Below, in pieces: positions 26,924 to 35,584 of a DNA stretch of 64,000 nucleotides. This stretch comes from an uncultured Pseudomonadales bacterium (GTDB lineage: Bacteria; Pseudomonadota; Gammaproteobacteria; Pseudomonadales; Azotimanducaceae): contig CALSMJ010000001.1 in the NCBI GenBank assembly GCA_943787425.1, forward strand, positions 558,001 to 622,000, read 5' to 3'. The first letter of the stretch is position 1; every line of letters starts with the position of its first letter. The notes under the pieces are model-generated. The model was not told the DNA's origin. It was given only the letters and a program-made list of their open reading frames with translations, and made no database searches. A program made the position numbers and the translations under genes.

Positions 26924-27793
26924 ATGAATCGCTGGCAAATCGGAGATGTGCGCATTACCCGCATTGTTGAAATGGAAGTTGTGGGCGGGACGCGATTCAT
27001 TTTGCCGCAGGCAACGCCTGAGGCCGTTTCACCAATGCAATGGCTGGTGCCACATTTCGCAACGCCTGAGGGCAAACTCATTATGAGCGTGCACGCGCTC
27101 GTCATCGAAACGCCCGATCGACTGATGTTGGTTGATACCTGCATCGGTAACGATAAGGTTCGATCGATCCCGAATTGGCACCAACTGTCGTTACCCTTTT
27201 TAGAGGATTTGGCGAAGGCCGGTTATACACCCGAACAATTCGACACCATCATGTGTACCCATCTTCACGTTGACCACGTTGGTTGGAATACTCGCTTGAT
27301 CGATGGCGCCTGGGTCCCCACCTTCAAAAATGCACGCTATCTCATTGGTAAAACAGAATACGAACATTGGCAAGCCGCAGACGCAAGCGACTTGAATGAC
27401 GGCCTCTTCGAAGACTCGGTCCGACCCGTTATGGACGCCGGGCTGATGGACCTGGTTGCAGCCGATCATCAGGTGTCAAAGGAAGTCAGTTTCGTCTCAA
27501 CACCTGGGCATACGCCAGGCCACGTGAGCATCTTAATCCGCTCAAAGGCGGAGCAGGCGCTTATTACCGGCGATTGCATCCACCACCCTTGCCAAATCGA
27601 ACAAACCAAGTGGTCGAGCAGCGCAGACTTTGATGCTGATGCTGCGGTTGCGACCCGCGAAACGCTTCTAACCACTTACGCGGATCAGCCGACACTCATC
27701 ATCGGCACCCACTTTGCCACCCCAACGGCCGGGTACCTGCGATCAACCGAAACCGGCCATTATCTGGATACGAACCTCGCGCAGCATACCTAG
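26924..27793 (+). CDS. MBL-fold metallo-hydrolase
   Basis: 289 residues of the metallo-beta-lactamase fold. CTHLHVDHVGWN is the H-x-H-x-D-H metal motif, FVSTPGHTPGHVSIL gives the third-site histidine, LITGDCIHHP the bridging aspartate and IIGTHFATPTAG the last histidine, so a full two-zinc site is present. The layout resembles lactonases and related hydrolases of the AHL-lactonase side of the family. The start at 26924 is chosen for GGAGG just before it. It lies in the LLM-Cys4-MBL-MBL series; hydrolysis of a lactone or ester made by the oxidoreductase is possible (inference). Confidence 0.9.
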   Translation: MNRWQIGDVRITRIVEMEVVGGTRFILPQATPEAVSPMQWLVPHFATPEGKLIMSVHALVIETPDRLMLVDTCIGNDKVRSIPNWHQLSLPFLEDLAKAGYTPEQFDTIMCTHLHVDHVGWNTRLIDGAWVPTFKNARYLIGKTEYEHWQAADASDLNDGLFEDSVRPVMDAGLMDLVAADHQVSKEVSFVSTPGHTPGHVSILIRSKAEQALITGDCIHHPCQIEQTKWSSSADFDADAAVATRETLLTTYADQPTLIIGTHFATPTAGYLRSTETGHYLDTNLAQHT

Positions 27794-27838
27794 GCCCTTT
27801 CATGTATCATCGAGCCTCGAAATTAAGGCTTGCGAAAC

Positions 27839-28861
27839 ATGCTCGAGTACCCCTTCAACGATATTCCCGCCCCTGGCAAAACACTTGAAGTAGCGCCAGG
27901 CGTTTTCTGGCTGCGCATGCCGCTGCCGATGTCGCTGGATCACATCAATCTCTATCTGTTAGAAAGTGACACGGGTTGGACCGTGGTCGACACCGGCATC
28001 CGAGGCCAAGAAACCAAAGATCTATGGCTGACCATATTTGACAACTGTTTGAGCGGAAAACCCGTTGAGCAAATCATCTGCACCCACATGCACCCTGACC
28101 ACACAGGGCAAACTGGGTTTATTTCAGACCACTTTCGGGTGCCCCTTTTGATGAGTTATGGCGAATATTATCAAGCGCGCATGATGCACTACTCGATGCA
28201 GGAAAAAGGCTCTTGGCACATGTCAGACTTTTTTCTGCGTGGCGGGATCTCCCAAGACCTCATGGATGCGATGAGCGAGGCCAGAAGCCAATTTGCACCG
28301 GAAGCCGATGATCTACCCATGCCGAAAAGCTATCAGCGTTTGCGCGACGGTGATCAGTTGCAGATCGGCGCGATCACCTGGGAAGTCATTGTCGGTAGTG
28401 GCCACTCCCCGGAGCATGTTTGCCTCTACTCTAAAACCAACCGACTCTTATTATCGGGCGATCAAATTCTGCCAATTATCACCAGTAATGTATCGGTGCA
28501 CCCAACCGAACCCGAAGCGGACCCGATGACAGATTGGCTCACCTCACATCAAAAATTTAAAACTTTGATACCGGATGAAACGCTGATCCTGCCAGCACAT
28601 AACAACCCGTTTTACGGCGTCAGCGAACGACTCGATGAGCTCACCGCCCATCACGAGCATCGGATGCAGATCGTTTTGGATGGCTGCAGGAGCCCAACCG
28701 TTGCGATTGAATTACTGCCAGACTTGTTCGAGCGAAAATTGGAAAACCATACGTTGTTTATGGCGCTGGGCGAAGGCATCGCCCACATCCATTGCCTAAT
28801 GACCCGGGGACAAATCAAAAGAGAACTCGACGGCGCGGTTTATCGCTACACGACGCTGTAA
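27839..28861 (+). CDS. MBL-fold metallo-hydrolase (RNase Z/glyoxalase II-like branch)
   Basis: 340 residues. CTHMHPDHTGQTG carries H-x-H-x-D-H, GSGHSPEHVCLYS the next histidine, LLSGDQILP the bridging aspartate and LPAHNNPFYG the last histidine. A ~90-residue helical C-terminal tail (HHEHRMQIVLDGC onward) follows the catalytic domain, as in hydrolases of the glyoxalase II-like/acyl-CoA-thioesterase-like branch. The ATG at 27839 is preferred over a TTG three codons upstream; AAGG precedes it. It begins 45 bases after the first MBL gene, so the two probably act in one pathway. The true substrate is unknown. Confidence 0.88.
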   Translation: MLEYPFNDIPAPGKTLEVAPGVFWLRMPLPMSLDHINLYLLESDTGWTVVDTGIRGQETKDLWLTIFDNCLSGKPVEQIICTHMHPDHTGQTGFISDHFRVPLLMSYGEYYQARMMHYSMQEKGSWHMSDFFLRGGISQDLMDAMSEARSQFAPEADDLPMPKSYQRLRDGDQLQIGAITWEVIVGSGHSPEHVCLYSKTNRLLLSGDQILPIITSNVSVHPTEPEADPMTDWLTSHQKFKTLIPDETLILPAHNNPFYGVSERLDELTAHHEHRMQIVLDGCRSPTVAIELLPDLFERKLENHTLFMALGEGIAHIHCLMTRGQIKRELDGAVYRYTTL

Positions 28862-29010
28862 CCGGATGCGCCTGCTTTGAATCTGAAGGCACGACGTTCT
28901 GCCCTTTAAAAAGCCCTAGCGCGGAGCGACCGGGTGCCACCGAGTGTCCTAGCACGCCTCGTTCGGTGTCAAAGCAGAGTACCGGCCCGCAAGCGCTGTT
29001 AATTAAAGCG

Positions 29011-29652
29011 TTAGGACAAAACCCCTTCCGGCACCCTATCCTCGAAAAAGCAGGTGTCAATGCTGCGCCGTGTCGGCGTTCCGAATCGGCCCTTCGGCCA
29101 CCCGATCGGAATGAGGGCAATGCTCGGCGTTTTAACCGGGTCCAATCCTAGAAACCGATCAATCGCCTCGCCATGGGCTCTGTGCGCCGTCGTCAAGGAG
29201 GCGCCCAACCCCACGGCGCGACAGGCCAGCAAAATATTCTGAATCGCTGGAAACAGCGCCTGACTTTGAGGTTGACCACGCCGGGTCCAACCCGCCACAA
29301 ACAAATGCACCGGCGCCTCATGCAGGTGCTCGGCCAAATAAATGGCCGCCTTCATATTTCGCCGCTTGGCGTCTGGATAATCAGGATCACGAGCCGCCGC
29401 CACAGCGGGCCCAATGTACGCCCTGAACGTCTCGCGGTAGAGCGTTGCGATATACGCTCGGCGCTCAGAGTCCGTCACCGCAACAAATTGCCAAGGCTGA
29501 CGATTGCCGCCGCTGGGCGCGAAGGTGCCCGCTTCACAAACTTTCCGAATTAATTCAATCGGCACGGGGTCGGGCTTCAAGCGCCGGATCGCGCGATTCG
29601 TGCGGATGCCCTCCAAGAGGGGCAAATCCTCACCCAAGGTCTCGACCGTCAT
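29011..29652 (-). CDS. Nitroreductase family protein
   Basis: 213 residues with the FMN-binding nitroreductase fold: TNRAIRRLKPDPVP and GTFAPSGGNRQPWQFVAV bind FMN phosphate and ring, and SLTTAHRAHGEAIDRFLGL and PIGWPKGRFG lie in the dimer and FMN regions. Members reduce nitro groups, quinones or enones using NAD(P)H, or act as dehalogenases. The ATG overlaps the TGA of the M28 peptidase (29649-29652), so it is the last gene of a coupled three-gene unit with the peptidase and an acyl-CoA dehydrogenase. It ends ~150 bases from the convergent MBL gene. Confidence 0.9.
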   Translation of the reverse strand: MTVETLGEDLPLLEGIRTNRAIRRLKPDPVPIELIRKVCEAGTFAPSGGNRQPWQFVAVTDSERRAYIATLYRETFRAYIGPAVAAARDPDYPDAKRRNMKAAIYLAEHLHEAPVHLFVAGWTRRGQPQSQALFPAIQNILLACRAVGLGASLTTAHRAHGEAIDRFLGLDPVKTPSIALIPIGWPKGRFGTPTRRSIDTCFFEDRVPEGVLS

Positions 29653-31013
29653 GGGTAACGAAACCGGCCAATCGGCCCTGGAAACACAACGGGTGATTGC
29701 CCACCATCGGCGCCAACACTCGAGACCCCAAAGTAATAATTATCGATCACAATATTTTCTAGGGTATAGGCGTCAACATCTGCGACCCAGCGGGAATGCG
29801 TCCATTGCGGCGAGGTGGTCAGCCGCCAATGCACGCGGTATCCCACAGCGCCGGGCACCCGTTGCCAGCGCAAGGTGGTATCTGCTGACACCTGACCTTC
29901 GATTGCAACCGCCTCCGGCGGCGCCGGCGCACCCGCTAAGGCGGCAAGGCTCACCACATTCAGCGCGGTGACGCTCGCCGCATAATCGAAGTTAACGCCA
30001 CTCACCACATCACCAAACGCCCGGGCATTCTCCTGACGCAGATCCTGATGCTGTCGATCATAGTGTTCGTTGGTTTCCATAATCCGAACCCCGGGAAAGC
30101 CGACTTCGTTAAACGGCCGATGATGCCCGCCTCGACCAAATCGATCCAGTCGGTAAATCATCATGACATCGAGGTTATCGAAATAACGATCTGCCAAATT
30201 ATCAATATAGCGCGCGATATTGCGCGAGGGACTGTCCACCTCACCTCCGGTAAATCGCCGCAAGCGACGCTCGGCTTCGGTTTCAATTGCCCGTGTTCCT
30301 TCAGAAAAGACGCGCACACTGGTGTTGTCCACGACCCCATTGATGCCCGAAATATTGCCAATCATGTCATTATTGAGCACCGCTTCGATATACCAGCCTT
30401 CGGCCTTGGCCTGTTCGGCCAGAATTTTGCCACCAAAAAGCCCCTGTTCTTCGCCGGATAATCCAGCCAGTACGATACTTGCGGCGAAACGATGTTGACT
30501 CAACACCCGAGCGGCTTCTAACACACCGGCCATGCCAGAGGCATTATCGTTGGCGCCGGGCGAATCAGAAATGGCATCCATCGGGTCGCTCACTCTGGAG
30601 TCGATATCCCCGCTCATTAGCACGTAGCGATTGGGATCGGTCACGCCGCGCAAAATTGCAATCACGTTCACAACGTCCGTGGGCTCTGGAATTCGTGGTT
30701 CACCAGAAATACTGGCCCCCTTCACCTGAATTTCAAGACAACCCCCACAGGCCAGCGAAATCCGCCGAAATTCTGCTTCGATCCATCGCCTTGCGGCGCC
30801 AATGCCGCGCTCGTTTGACTCGGTATCACTTAGGGTGTGGCGCGTACCAAAACCCGCCAGCGTCGTGATGTCTTGTTCGATTCGGTGTGCCTGAACGGCC
30901 GCTTTTAACGCCAGCAGCTCGGTCTCAAGGGTTGTTGCTTGGCTCTGTGGGACCCAAAGGATTAGCAAGATCAAAACGTTTGGCAGCGCCGCTTTACACC
31001 AGGGCATCTTCAT
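29649..31013 (-). CDS. Exported M28-family zinc metallopeptidase
   Basis: 454 residues with an N-terminal signal peptide (hydrophobic VLILLILW, then SQA). The M28 core has GANDNASG near 154-160 (bridging Asp), LSGEEQGLFGG (catalytic Glu188 and ligand Glu189) and NNDMIG near 214-219. The first ligand position, usually H in SGHYDS, is D here (SGDIDSR, 135-140). The last ligand is likely in MIMETNEHYD/RIMETNEHY. A C-terminal ~110-residue domain looks fibronectin-III-like. It should be a periplasmic or secreted aminopeptidase. It is coupled by four-base overlaps to both neighbours (acyl-CoA dehydrogenase upstream, nitroreductase downstream), an odd mix for an exported enzyme. Confidence 0.86.
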   Translation of the reverse strand: MKMPWCKAALPNVLILLILWVPQSQATTLETELLALKAAVQAHRIEQDITTLAGFGTRHTLSDTESNERGIGAARRWIEAEFRRISLACGGCLEIQVKGASISGEPRIPEPTDVVNVIAILRGVTDPNRYVLMSGDIDSRVSDPMDAISDSPGANDNASGMAGVLEAARVLSQHRFAASIVLAGLSGEEQGLFGGKILAEQAKAEGWYIEAVLNNDMIGNISGINGVVDNTSVRVFSEGTRAIETEAERRLRRFTGGEVDSPSRNIARYIDNLADRYFDNLDVMMIYRLDRFGRGGHHRPFNEVGFPGVRIMETNEHYDRQHQDLRQENARAFGDVVSGVNFDYAASVTALNVVSLAALAGAPAPPEAVAIEGQVSADTTLRWQRVPGAVGYRVHWRLTTSPQWTHSRWVADVDAYTLENIVIDNYYFGVSSVGADGGQSPVVFPGPIGRFRYP

Positions 31014-32239
31014 AGCGGCAATCCGCCAACAGCCTGGTTAATGCTGCCATCTTCGTTGTAGGCCCGCATTAACAGTTCCGCAATCCGCATTTGATGCACT
31101 TCATCGGCGCCATCGGCGAGCCGCGCCCAACGCGCCTGTTGCATCATCCCTGCGAGCGGCGTGTCGGTCGAATACCCCAGCGCGCCATGAACCTGCATGG
31201 CCCGGTCGATCACCCGCCAAAGGGTATTGGCCACATGGTGCTTGGCCATCGAGACCTCCTGCTTAAATTCAAGGCCCTGCTCGATTTTGTAGGCCGCATG
31301 CAGCACCATCAATTTTGAGGCATACAACTCCATCGCGGAATCCGACATCATCCATTGAATGCTCTGCTTTTCAGACAAATAACTGCCATGCGCAAACCGC
31401 TTCTGAGCACGGTCCACCAGCATTTCCAGCGCCATTTCAATTTGACCCAGCCAGCGCATGCAGTGCGCAAGACGCGCAGGCCCAAGCCGCACCTGCCCCA
31501 ATTTATGCCCGCCGCCGCGCTCTCCCAAAAGATGCGTCTTCGGCACGCGCACATTGGTGTATTTAATCTCTGGATGATTGTGACGTCCGCCCATGGTTTC
31601 CACATCGCGAATGATTTCGAACCCAGGGGTGTTGGTTGGGACAATAAAGGCGGAATTACGCGCTTGCGGAATTTCCGCATCCGGATCCGTCCGCGCGATG
31701 ACAATGGCGAAATCTGCGCCTTCTGCGCCCGACGTAAACCACTTGTGGCCGTTAATCACCCACTCATCGCCTTCCTCAACCGCTTTGGTTTGAATCAGCG
31801 TCGGATCTGAGCCGGCAACGTCGGGCTCCGTCATCGAAAAGCAGGAGCGCGCAGTGCCTTCCAGCAGGGGTTTTAAAAAGTGCTCGCGTTGATAATCTGT
31901 TGCGAAATGGTGAAGCGTGTGCATGTTGCCTTCATCCGGTGCCTGAGCATTAATAATGTAAGGCCCCATCGGGATCTTCGCCGCCTCTGCCGAAACCGCG
32001 GCCAATGCGGTCACACCCAAGCCCATTCCCCCAACCTCCTGGGGCATATGCGGCAACCAGAAGCCCTGGGCCTTGGCTGTTTGCCGTAAGGACTTGACCA
32101 GCGCCGACCAATCGGCGCGCTGCGCATCTTTATCCGCCTGGAGTGCCGCAAAGGCAGGCTTGACGGTGTCCTGCAGAAATCCGCGCATCATTAAGCGCGC
32201 GTCTTCGACCTCTTGGCTAAAGCTAAAATCAATTGGCAT
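31010..32239 (-). CDS. Acyl-CoA dehydrogenase family protein (ACAD10/11-like)
   Basis: 409 residues. FSMTEPDVAGSDPTLIQT and GHKWFTSGAEGADFAIV are the beta-domain FAD/substrate segments, and QVHGALGYSTDTPLAGMMQQ with RLADGADEVHQMRIA is the C-terminal signature of the ACAD10/11-like branch, often used on branched, hydroxylated or very long acyl-CoAs. The start follows GAGGAG. It opens a unit with the M28 peptidase and nitroreductase and is divergent from the methyltransferase gene. The APH-like phosphotransferase at 7772, a common partner of this branch, is not adjacent here. Confidence 0.92.
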   Translation of the reverse strand: MPIDFSFSQEVEDARLMMRGFLQDTVKPAFAALQADKDAQRADWSALVKSLRQTAKAQGFWLPHMPQEVGGMGLGVTALAAVSAEAAKIPMGPYIINAQAPDEGNMHTLHHFATDYQREHFLKPLLEGTARSCFSMTEPDVAGSDPTLIQTKAVEEGDEWVINGHKWFTSGAEGADFAIVIARTDPDAEIPQARNSAFIVPTNTPGFEIIRDVETMGGRHNHPEIKYTNVRVPKTHLLGERGGGHKLGQVRLGPARLAHCMRWLGQIEMALEMLVDRAQKRFAHGSYLSEKQSIQWMMSDSAMELYASKLMVLHAAYKIEQGLEFKQEVSMAKHHVANTLWRVIDRAMQVHGALGYSTDTPLAGMMQQARWARLADGADEVHQMRIAELLMRAYNEDGSINQAVGGLPL

Positions 32240-32400
32240 CCGGTTACTCCTCGTTCGGTTCGTTCTGGTTACCTACCCGGGATCAAAACCCCAGAGTGAT
32301 GAACACATTGGCCCAACAGATCATCGTATACTTGTCGACCAAACCCTCAATCTCGAGTGTCACCCATTTAGACCCAAGCGATCAACCAGTCAGCACCCTT

Positions 32401-33075
32401 ATGAAAGACATTGCCACCACTGCCGCTTTTCGCCAACTTGAGTCGGTTCTGCATCAAACCCTACCCAGCTGCAGGCTTGAACGCTCAGCCATCCCCTTGT
32501 GCCCAAGCGTTGAGCTCGCCTTATTGCAAACCGAACTGCCCCAGACCCCCTTACCGGACGAAGAGCTGCGACAAGTCTTGGCGTCGCCAGCTTATTGGTG
32601 TTTTTGTTGGGCCAGTGGCCAGGTGCTTGCCCAGTACTTGCTGGCCCATCCCGAGCGGGTCGCGGGTAAATCCGTCCTTGATTTTGGCGCGGGCTCGGGG
32701 GTTGTCGGGATCGCCGCCATGCTTGCTGGGGCACGCAAGGTCATAGCCGTTGATCTCGACCCGGCGGCCCTGGCCGCCTGCGCGGTGAATGCGGCAATCA
32801 ACGGTGTGCAGCTCACAATGGTGCACAATCTGGACGCGGTTCAATCGCCGATTGACCTAATCATCGCCGCCGATGTGCTCTACGATCGCGACAACCTGCA
32901 TTTTTTGGATTCGCTACCCACCTTAGCGACAGACGTTTTAATCGCTGATTCTCGAATCAAAAACTTCAACCATCCCCAGTATCGCTTGCTACAAACTCAG
33001 ACCGCGACGACCTGGCCGGACCTGGAAGAACACCCAGAGTACAACCAGGTTCGGGTGTTCGAGCATACGCGTTGA
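32401..33075 (+). CDS. Class I SAM-dependent methyltransferase (ETFB-lysine/PrmA-like)
   Basis: 224 residues from the ATG at 32401. The Rossmann SAM site is SVLDFGAGSGVVGIAAMLAGA (motif I), with VIAVDLDPAALAACAVNA (motif II) and IDLIIAADVLYDRDN (motif IV) after it. AIPLCPSVELALLQTE followed by SPAYWCFCWASGQVLA is the N-terminal pattern of the protein-methyltransferase group that includes ETFB-lysine methyltransferase and PrmA relatives. An ATG at 32299 would add 34 residues of low similarity. A link to ETF would fit the two acyl-CoA dehydrogenases in the region, but that is inference. Confidence 0.82.
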   Translation: MKDIATTAAFRQLESVLHQTLPSCRLERSAIPLCPSVELALLQTELPQTPLPDEELRQVLASPAYWCFCWASGQVLAQYLLAHPERVAGKSVLDFGAGSGVVGIAAMLAGARKVIAVDLDPAALAACAVNAAINGVQLTMVHNLDAVQSPIDLIIAADVLYDRDNLHFLDSLPTLATDVLIADSRIKNFNHPQYRLLQTQTATTWPDLEEHPEYNQVRVFEHTR

Positions 33076-33136
33076 ACCTCTTGCACGCCGCCGTCACTCA
33101 GAGGCTCTGCAACAAAAAAGCGGAAAGAATTGGGGC

Positions 33137-34156
33137 TTAGCCAAGCACTAATTCCGCGATCGTTCGCATTTGATCCACATTCTTTGTGTTGACCAAGAGC
33201 GATGTCACCGGGGAGTCTCGCCAGGCGTCTAAGCGGTCACGGATCCGCTCAATCGGTCCGACCAAGGAAATCTCATCGGCGAAGCTCGACGGCACAGCTT
33301 GGAAGGCCTCATCTTTTTTACCCGCTAAAAACAAATCCTGAATCTGCCGAGCTTCTGCTTCGAACCCCATGCGGCCCATCAACTCGGTATGGAAATTTCG
33401 ACTCTTTGCGCCCATACCGCCAATATACAGCGCGAGTCCGTGCTTCACAGGAATCAGGCCCTGCTCCACATCGTCGCAAATATTAACGGACAGGCCCTGC
33501 ATGATTTCAAAATGTGGCGGGCGATTTTCAATCTGATCGGCGTAGACTTCCTGCCGATAGGGCGAGTAATACAGCGGCAGCCATCCATCGGCAATCTCGG
33601 CGGCCATCGTGACATTTTTTGGTCCTTCTGCGCCCAAGAAGATCGGCAGATCTGCCCGTAGGGGATGGGTAATCGGTTTGAGCGGTTTTCCCAATCCCCA
33701 GGCGCCGTCGCCCGTATAAGGCAAGGGATAATGCGCCCCAGCACTCGAAACGGGTGCTTCGCGTCGCAGCACCTGCCGGATAATATCCACATACTCTCGG
33801 GTTCGAGACAGGGGTTTTGCAAACGGCTGGCCGTACCAACCTTCAACCACTTGCGGCCCCGACACGCCCAGCCCCAAAATCATTCGGCCTTTAGAGAGAT
33901 GATCAAGCGTTAACGCCGCCATGGCGGTGGCGGTTGGCGTCCGCGCTGACAACTGCGCAACCGCCGTACCCAGCCGGATTCGATCGGTGTGCGCCCCAAT
34001 CCACGAAAGTGGCGTGAAAACGTCCGAGCCCCAGGCTTCTGCTGTAAAGATGGCGTCATAGCCTAAACGCTCAGCTTCTTGAGCCACCGAGACCATGCGC
34101 GGGTCCGGTCCGGCACCCCAGTATCCCAATTGCATCCCTAGTTTAAGATCTTTCAT
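33137..34156 (-). CDS. LLM-class flavin-dependent oxidoreductase (luciferase-like)
   Basis: 339 residues with the luciferase-like TIM barrel: EAERLGYDAIFTAEAWGSDVFT, RIRLGTAVAQLSART, LGLGVSGPQVVEG and IFLGAEGPKNVTMAAEIADGW. It clearly resembles the protein at 25600 along its whole length, so the two are paralogues. The cofactor (FMN or F420) and substrate are not decided. A GGAG sequence precedes the ATG. It stands alone, converging on the methyltransferase gene and divergent from the ClpP-like gene across ~240 bases. Confidence 0.9.
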   Translation of the reverse strand: MKDLKLGMQLGYWGAGPDPRMVSVAQEAERLGYDAIFTAEAWGSDVFTPLSWIGAHTDRIRLGTAVAQLSARTPTATAMAALTLDHLSKGRMILGLGVSGPQVVEGWYGQPFAKPLSRTREYVDIIRQVLRREAPVSSAGAHYPLPYTGDGAWGLGKPLKPITHPLRADLPIFLGAEGPKNVTMAAEIADGWLPLYYSPYRQEVYADQIENRPPHFEIMQGLSVNICDDVEQGLIPVKHGLALYIGGMGAKSRNFHTELMGRMGFEAEARQIQDLFLAGKKDEAFQAVPSSFADEISLVGPIERIRDRLDAWRDSPVTSLLVNTKNVDQMRTIAELVLG

Positions 34157-34397
34157 GCGTTAAACTCCGTAATAAATTCAATCCAATTGGCATCCTACCA
34201 CGAGCCGGTACACCCTCGTCAGGCTGCGCATTTCCTGCATCGATCCGGCGTCGCTTCGGTTTGTGGGCAGCTTCAAAAAGAGCGTGGTTCGTACCGTTTT
34301 GTAATTTTTCACTTGGAATCGTAGCGACGGGGCCAGCGCGCTGGTATGCTTGCCCTCTTTTTTAAAGCATGCTTTTTTCAACGATGAGAGACTAGTT

Positions 34398-34976
34398 ATG
34401 GCAGAAGACAAAGACAATCAAAAAACAGGGTCCGGCGGTATTATCGAGGAGAAGCTGTTTAAATCCCGATCCATCTCGGTTTTTGGTTCCGTTGATGAAA
34501 AACTCGCACGCACGGTCAGCCAGCAATTATTGGCCCTGTCTGCTGAAAGCGATGACCCAATCACCTTGTACATCAGTTCGCCCGGTGGTCATGTAGAATC
34601 CGGTGATGTGATCTACGATATGATCAAGTTCGTGAAACCCGTCGTTCGCGTCGTCGGCACCGGCTGGGTCGCCAGTGCGGCAACCAACATTTATCTTGCG
34701 GCCAAAAAAGAAAATCGCTTCTCCTTGCCGAACACTCGATATCTGGTGCACCAGCCCTCTGGCGGTTCAAGAGGCAACGCCACCGATATCAAGATTCAAA
34801 TGGAAGAGATTCTTAAGACCAAAGAGCGGATCAACAAGATCATCTCCGATGAGACCGGCCGACCGCTTGAACAGGTTGAAAAAGACACCGACCGAGATTA
34901 CTGGATGAGCGTCGATGAGGCCATCGAATACGGCATCGTCAATCGAGTGATCCACTCCATCGGCGAGTTGGCCTAG
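34398..34976 (+). CDS. ClpP-family serine protease (ClpP paralogue)
   Basis: 192 residues of the ClpP fold. The triad is complete: Ser93 (TGWVASAATN), His118 (LVHQPSGG) and Asp167 (TDRDYWM), with spacings of 25 and 49 identical to E. coli ClpP (97, 122, 171). The loop before the serine is GWVAS where housekeeping ClpP has GQAAS, and the N-terminus is a short polar tail rather than a processed propeptide, so this is probably the second, divergent ClpP seen in some gammaproteobacteria. No clpX or clpA is adjacent, unlike the usual clpP-clpX pair. The ATG at 34398 is preferred over one at 34350. Confidence 0.88.
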   Translation: MAEDKDNQKTGSGGIIEEKLFKSRSISVFGSVDEKLARTVSQQLLALSAESDDPITLYISSPGGHVESGDVIYDMIKFVKPVVRVVGTGWVASAATNIYLAAKKENRFSLPNTRYLVHQPSGGSRGNATDIKIQMEEILKTKERINKIISDETGRPLEQVEKDTDRDYWMSVDEAIEYGIVNRVIHSIGELA

Positions 34977-34992
34977 CCCAACGCGGCGGCGC

Positions 34993-35445
34993 CTAGACCG
35001 GCGCTTGCTGGCCGGCTAGCGCCTTCGGGGTTGTGAGGCGATAGTAGCAATAGCCGCCAAAAGCGCCGGCAACGCCCTGCATTACGAGCCCCATAATGCT
35101 CCGGGTTGGTGCGATCCCAGAAATTCCAAACACTTGCTTTATAATCAAATGGATCGCAACCAGGGCGACAAATCCCCCCAATACGAAGCCTAAGCGTCGC
35201 AGATTTGGGTAGCGCTTGATCACTAAAGCCGCGACCGGTAGCGCAATCAAAAACGACACACTGATAATGGGCAAATACAACCCAGTCATACTCAGCACAT
35301 CATGCTGAGCGGATTCAAGGCGTTGGCTTAGCGTCACTTCAAATCCCATGCCCACAACAGCGGCAATATTGCCTTGGGAGATCGCGATACATCCGATCAA
35401 ATACGCCGTGAGTACTGCTGCCACATAACCCAGAATAATTCGCAT
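34993..35445 (-). CDS. Four-helix integral membrane protein of unknown function
   Basis: 150 residues and four hydrophobic segments: IILGYVAAVLTAYLIGCIAI, LPIISVSFLIALPVAALVI, FVLGGFVALVAIHLIIK and IMGLVMQGVAGAFGGYCYY. The loops are short and the C-terminus is polar. I do not recognise a family. The placement of charged residues suggests both ends in the cytosol. It converges on the ClpP-like gene with a 16-base gap and is divergent from the sugar dehydrogenase gene. No catalytic motif is visible. Confidence 0.7.
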   Translation of the reverse strand: MRIILGYVAAVLTAYLIGCIAISQGNIAAVVGMGFEVTLSQRLESAQHDVLSMTGLYLPIISVSFLIALPVAALVIKRYPNLRRLGFVLGGFVALVAIHLIIKQVFGISGIAPTRSIMGLVMQGVAGAFGGYCYYRLTTPKALAGQQAPV

Positions 35446-35584
35446 AACCTTCGATCCTTCACCTTGGTTCTTAGCGTCTAAGTGTAACGCAATCAGGGCG
35501 ATTTGTTGCCTAGCTCGCAGAAGCTCAAAACCCGCTGAGCTGATATACTGACCGTCGGTTTATCTCGAATCTATTAGGAGTGTT

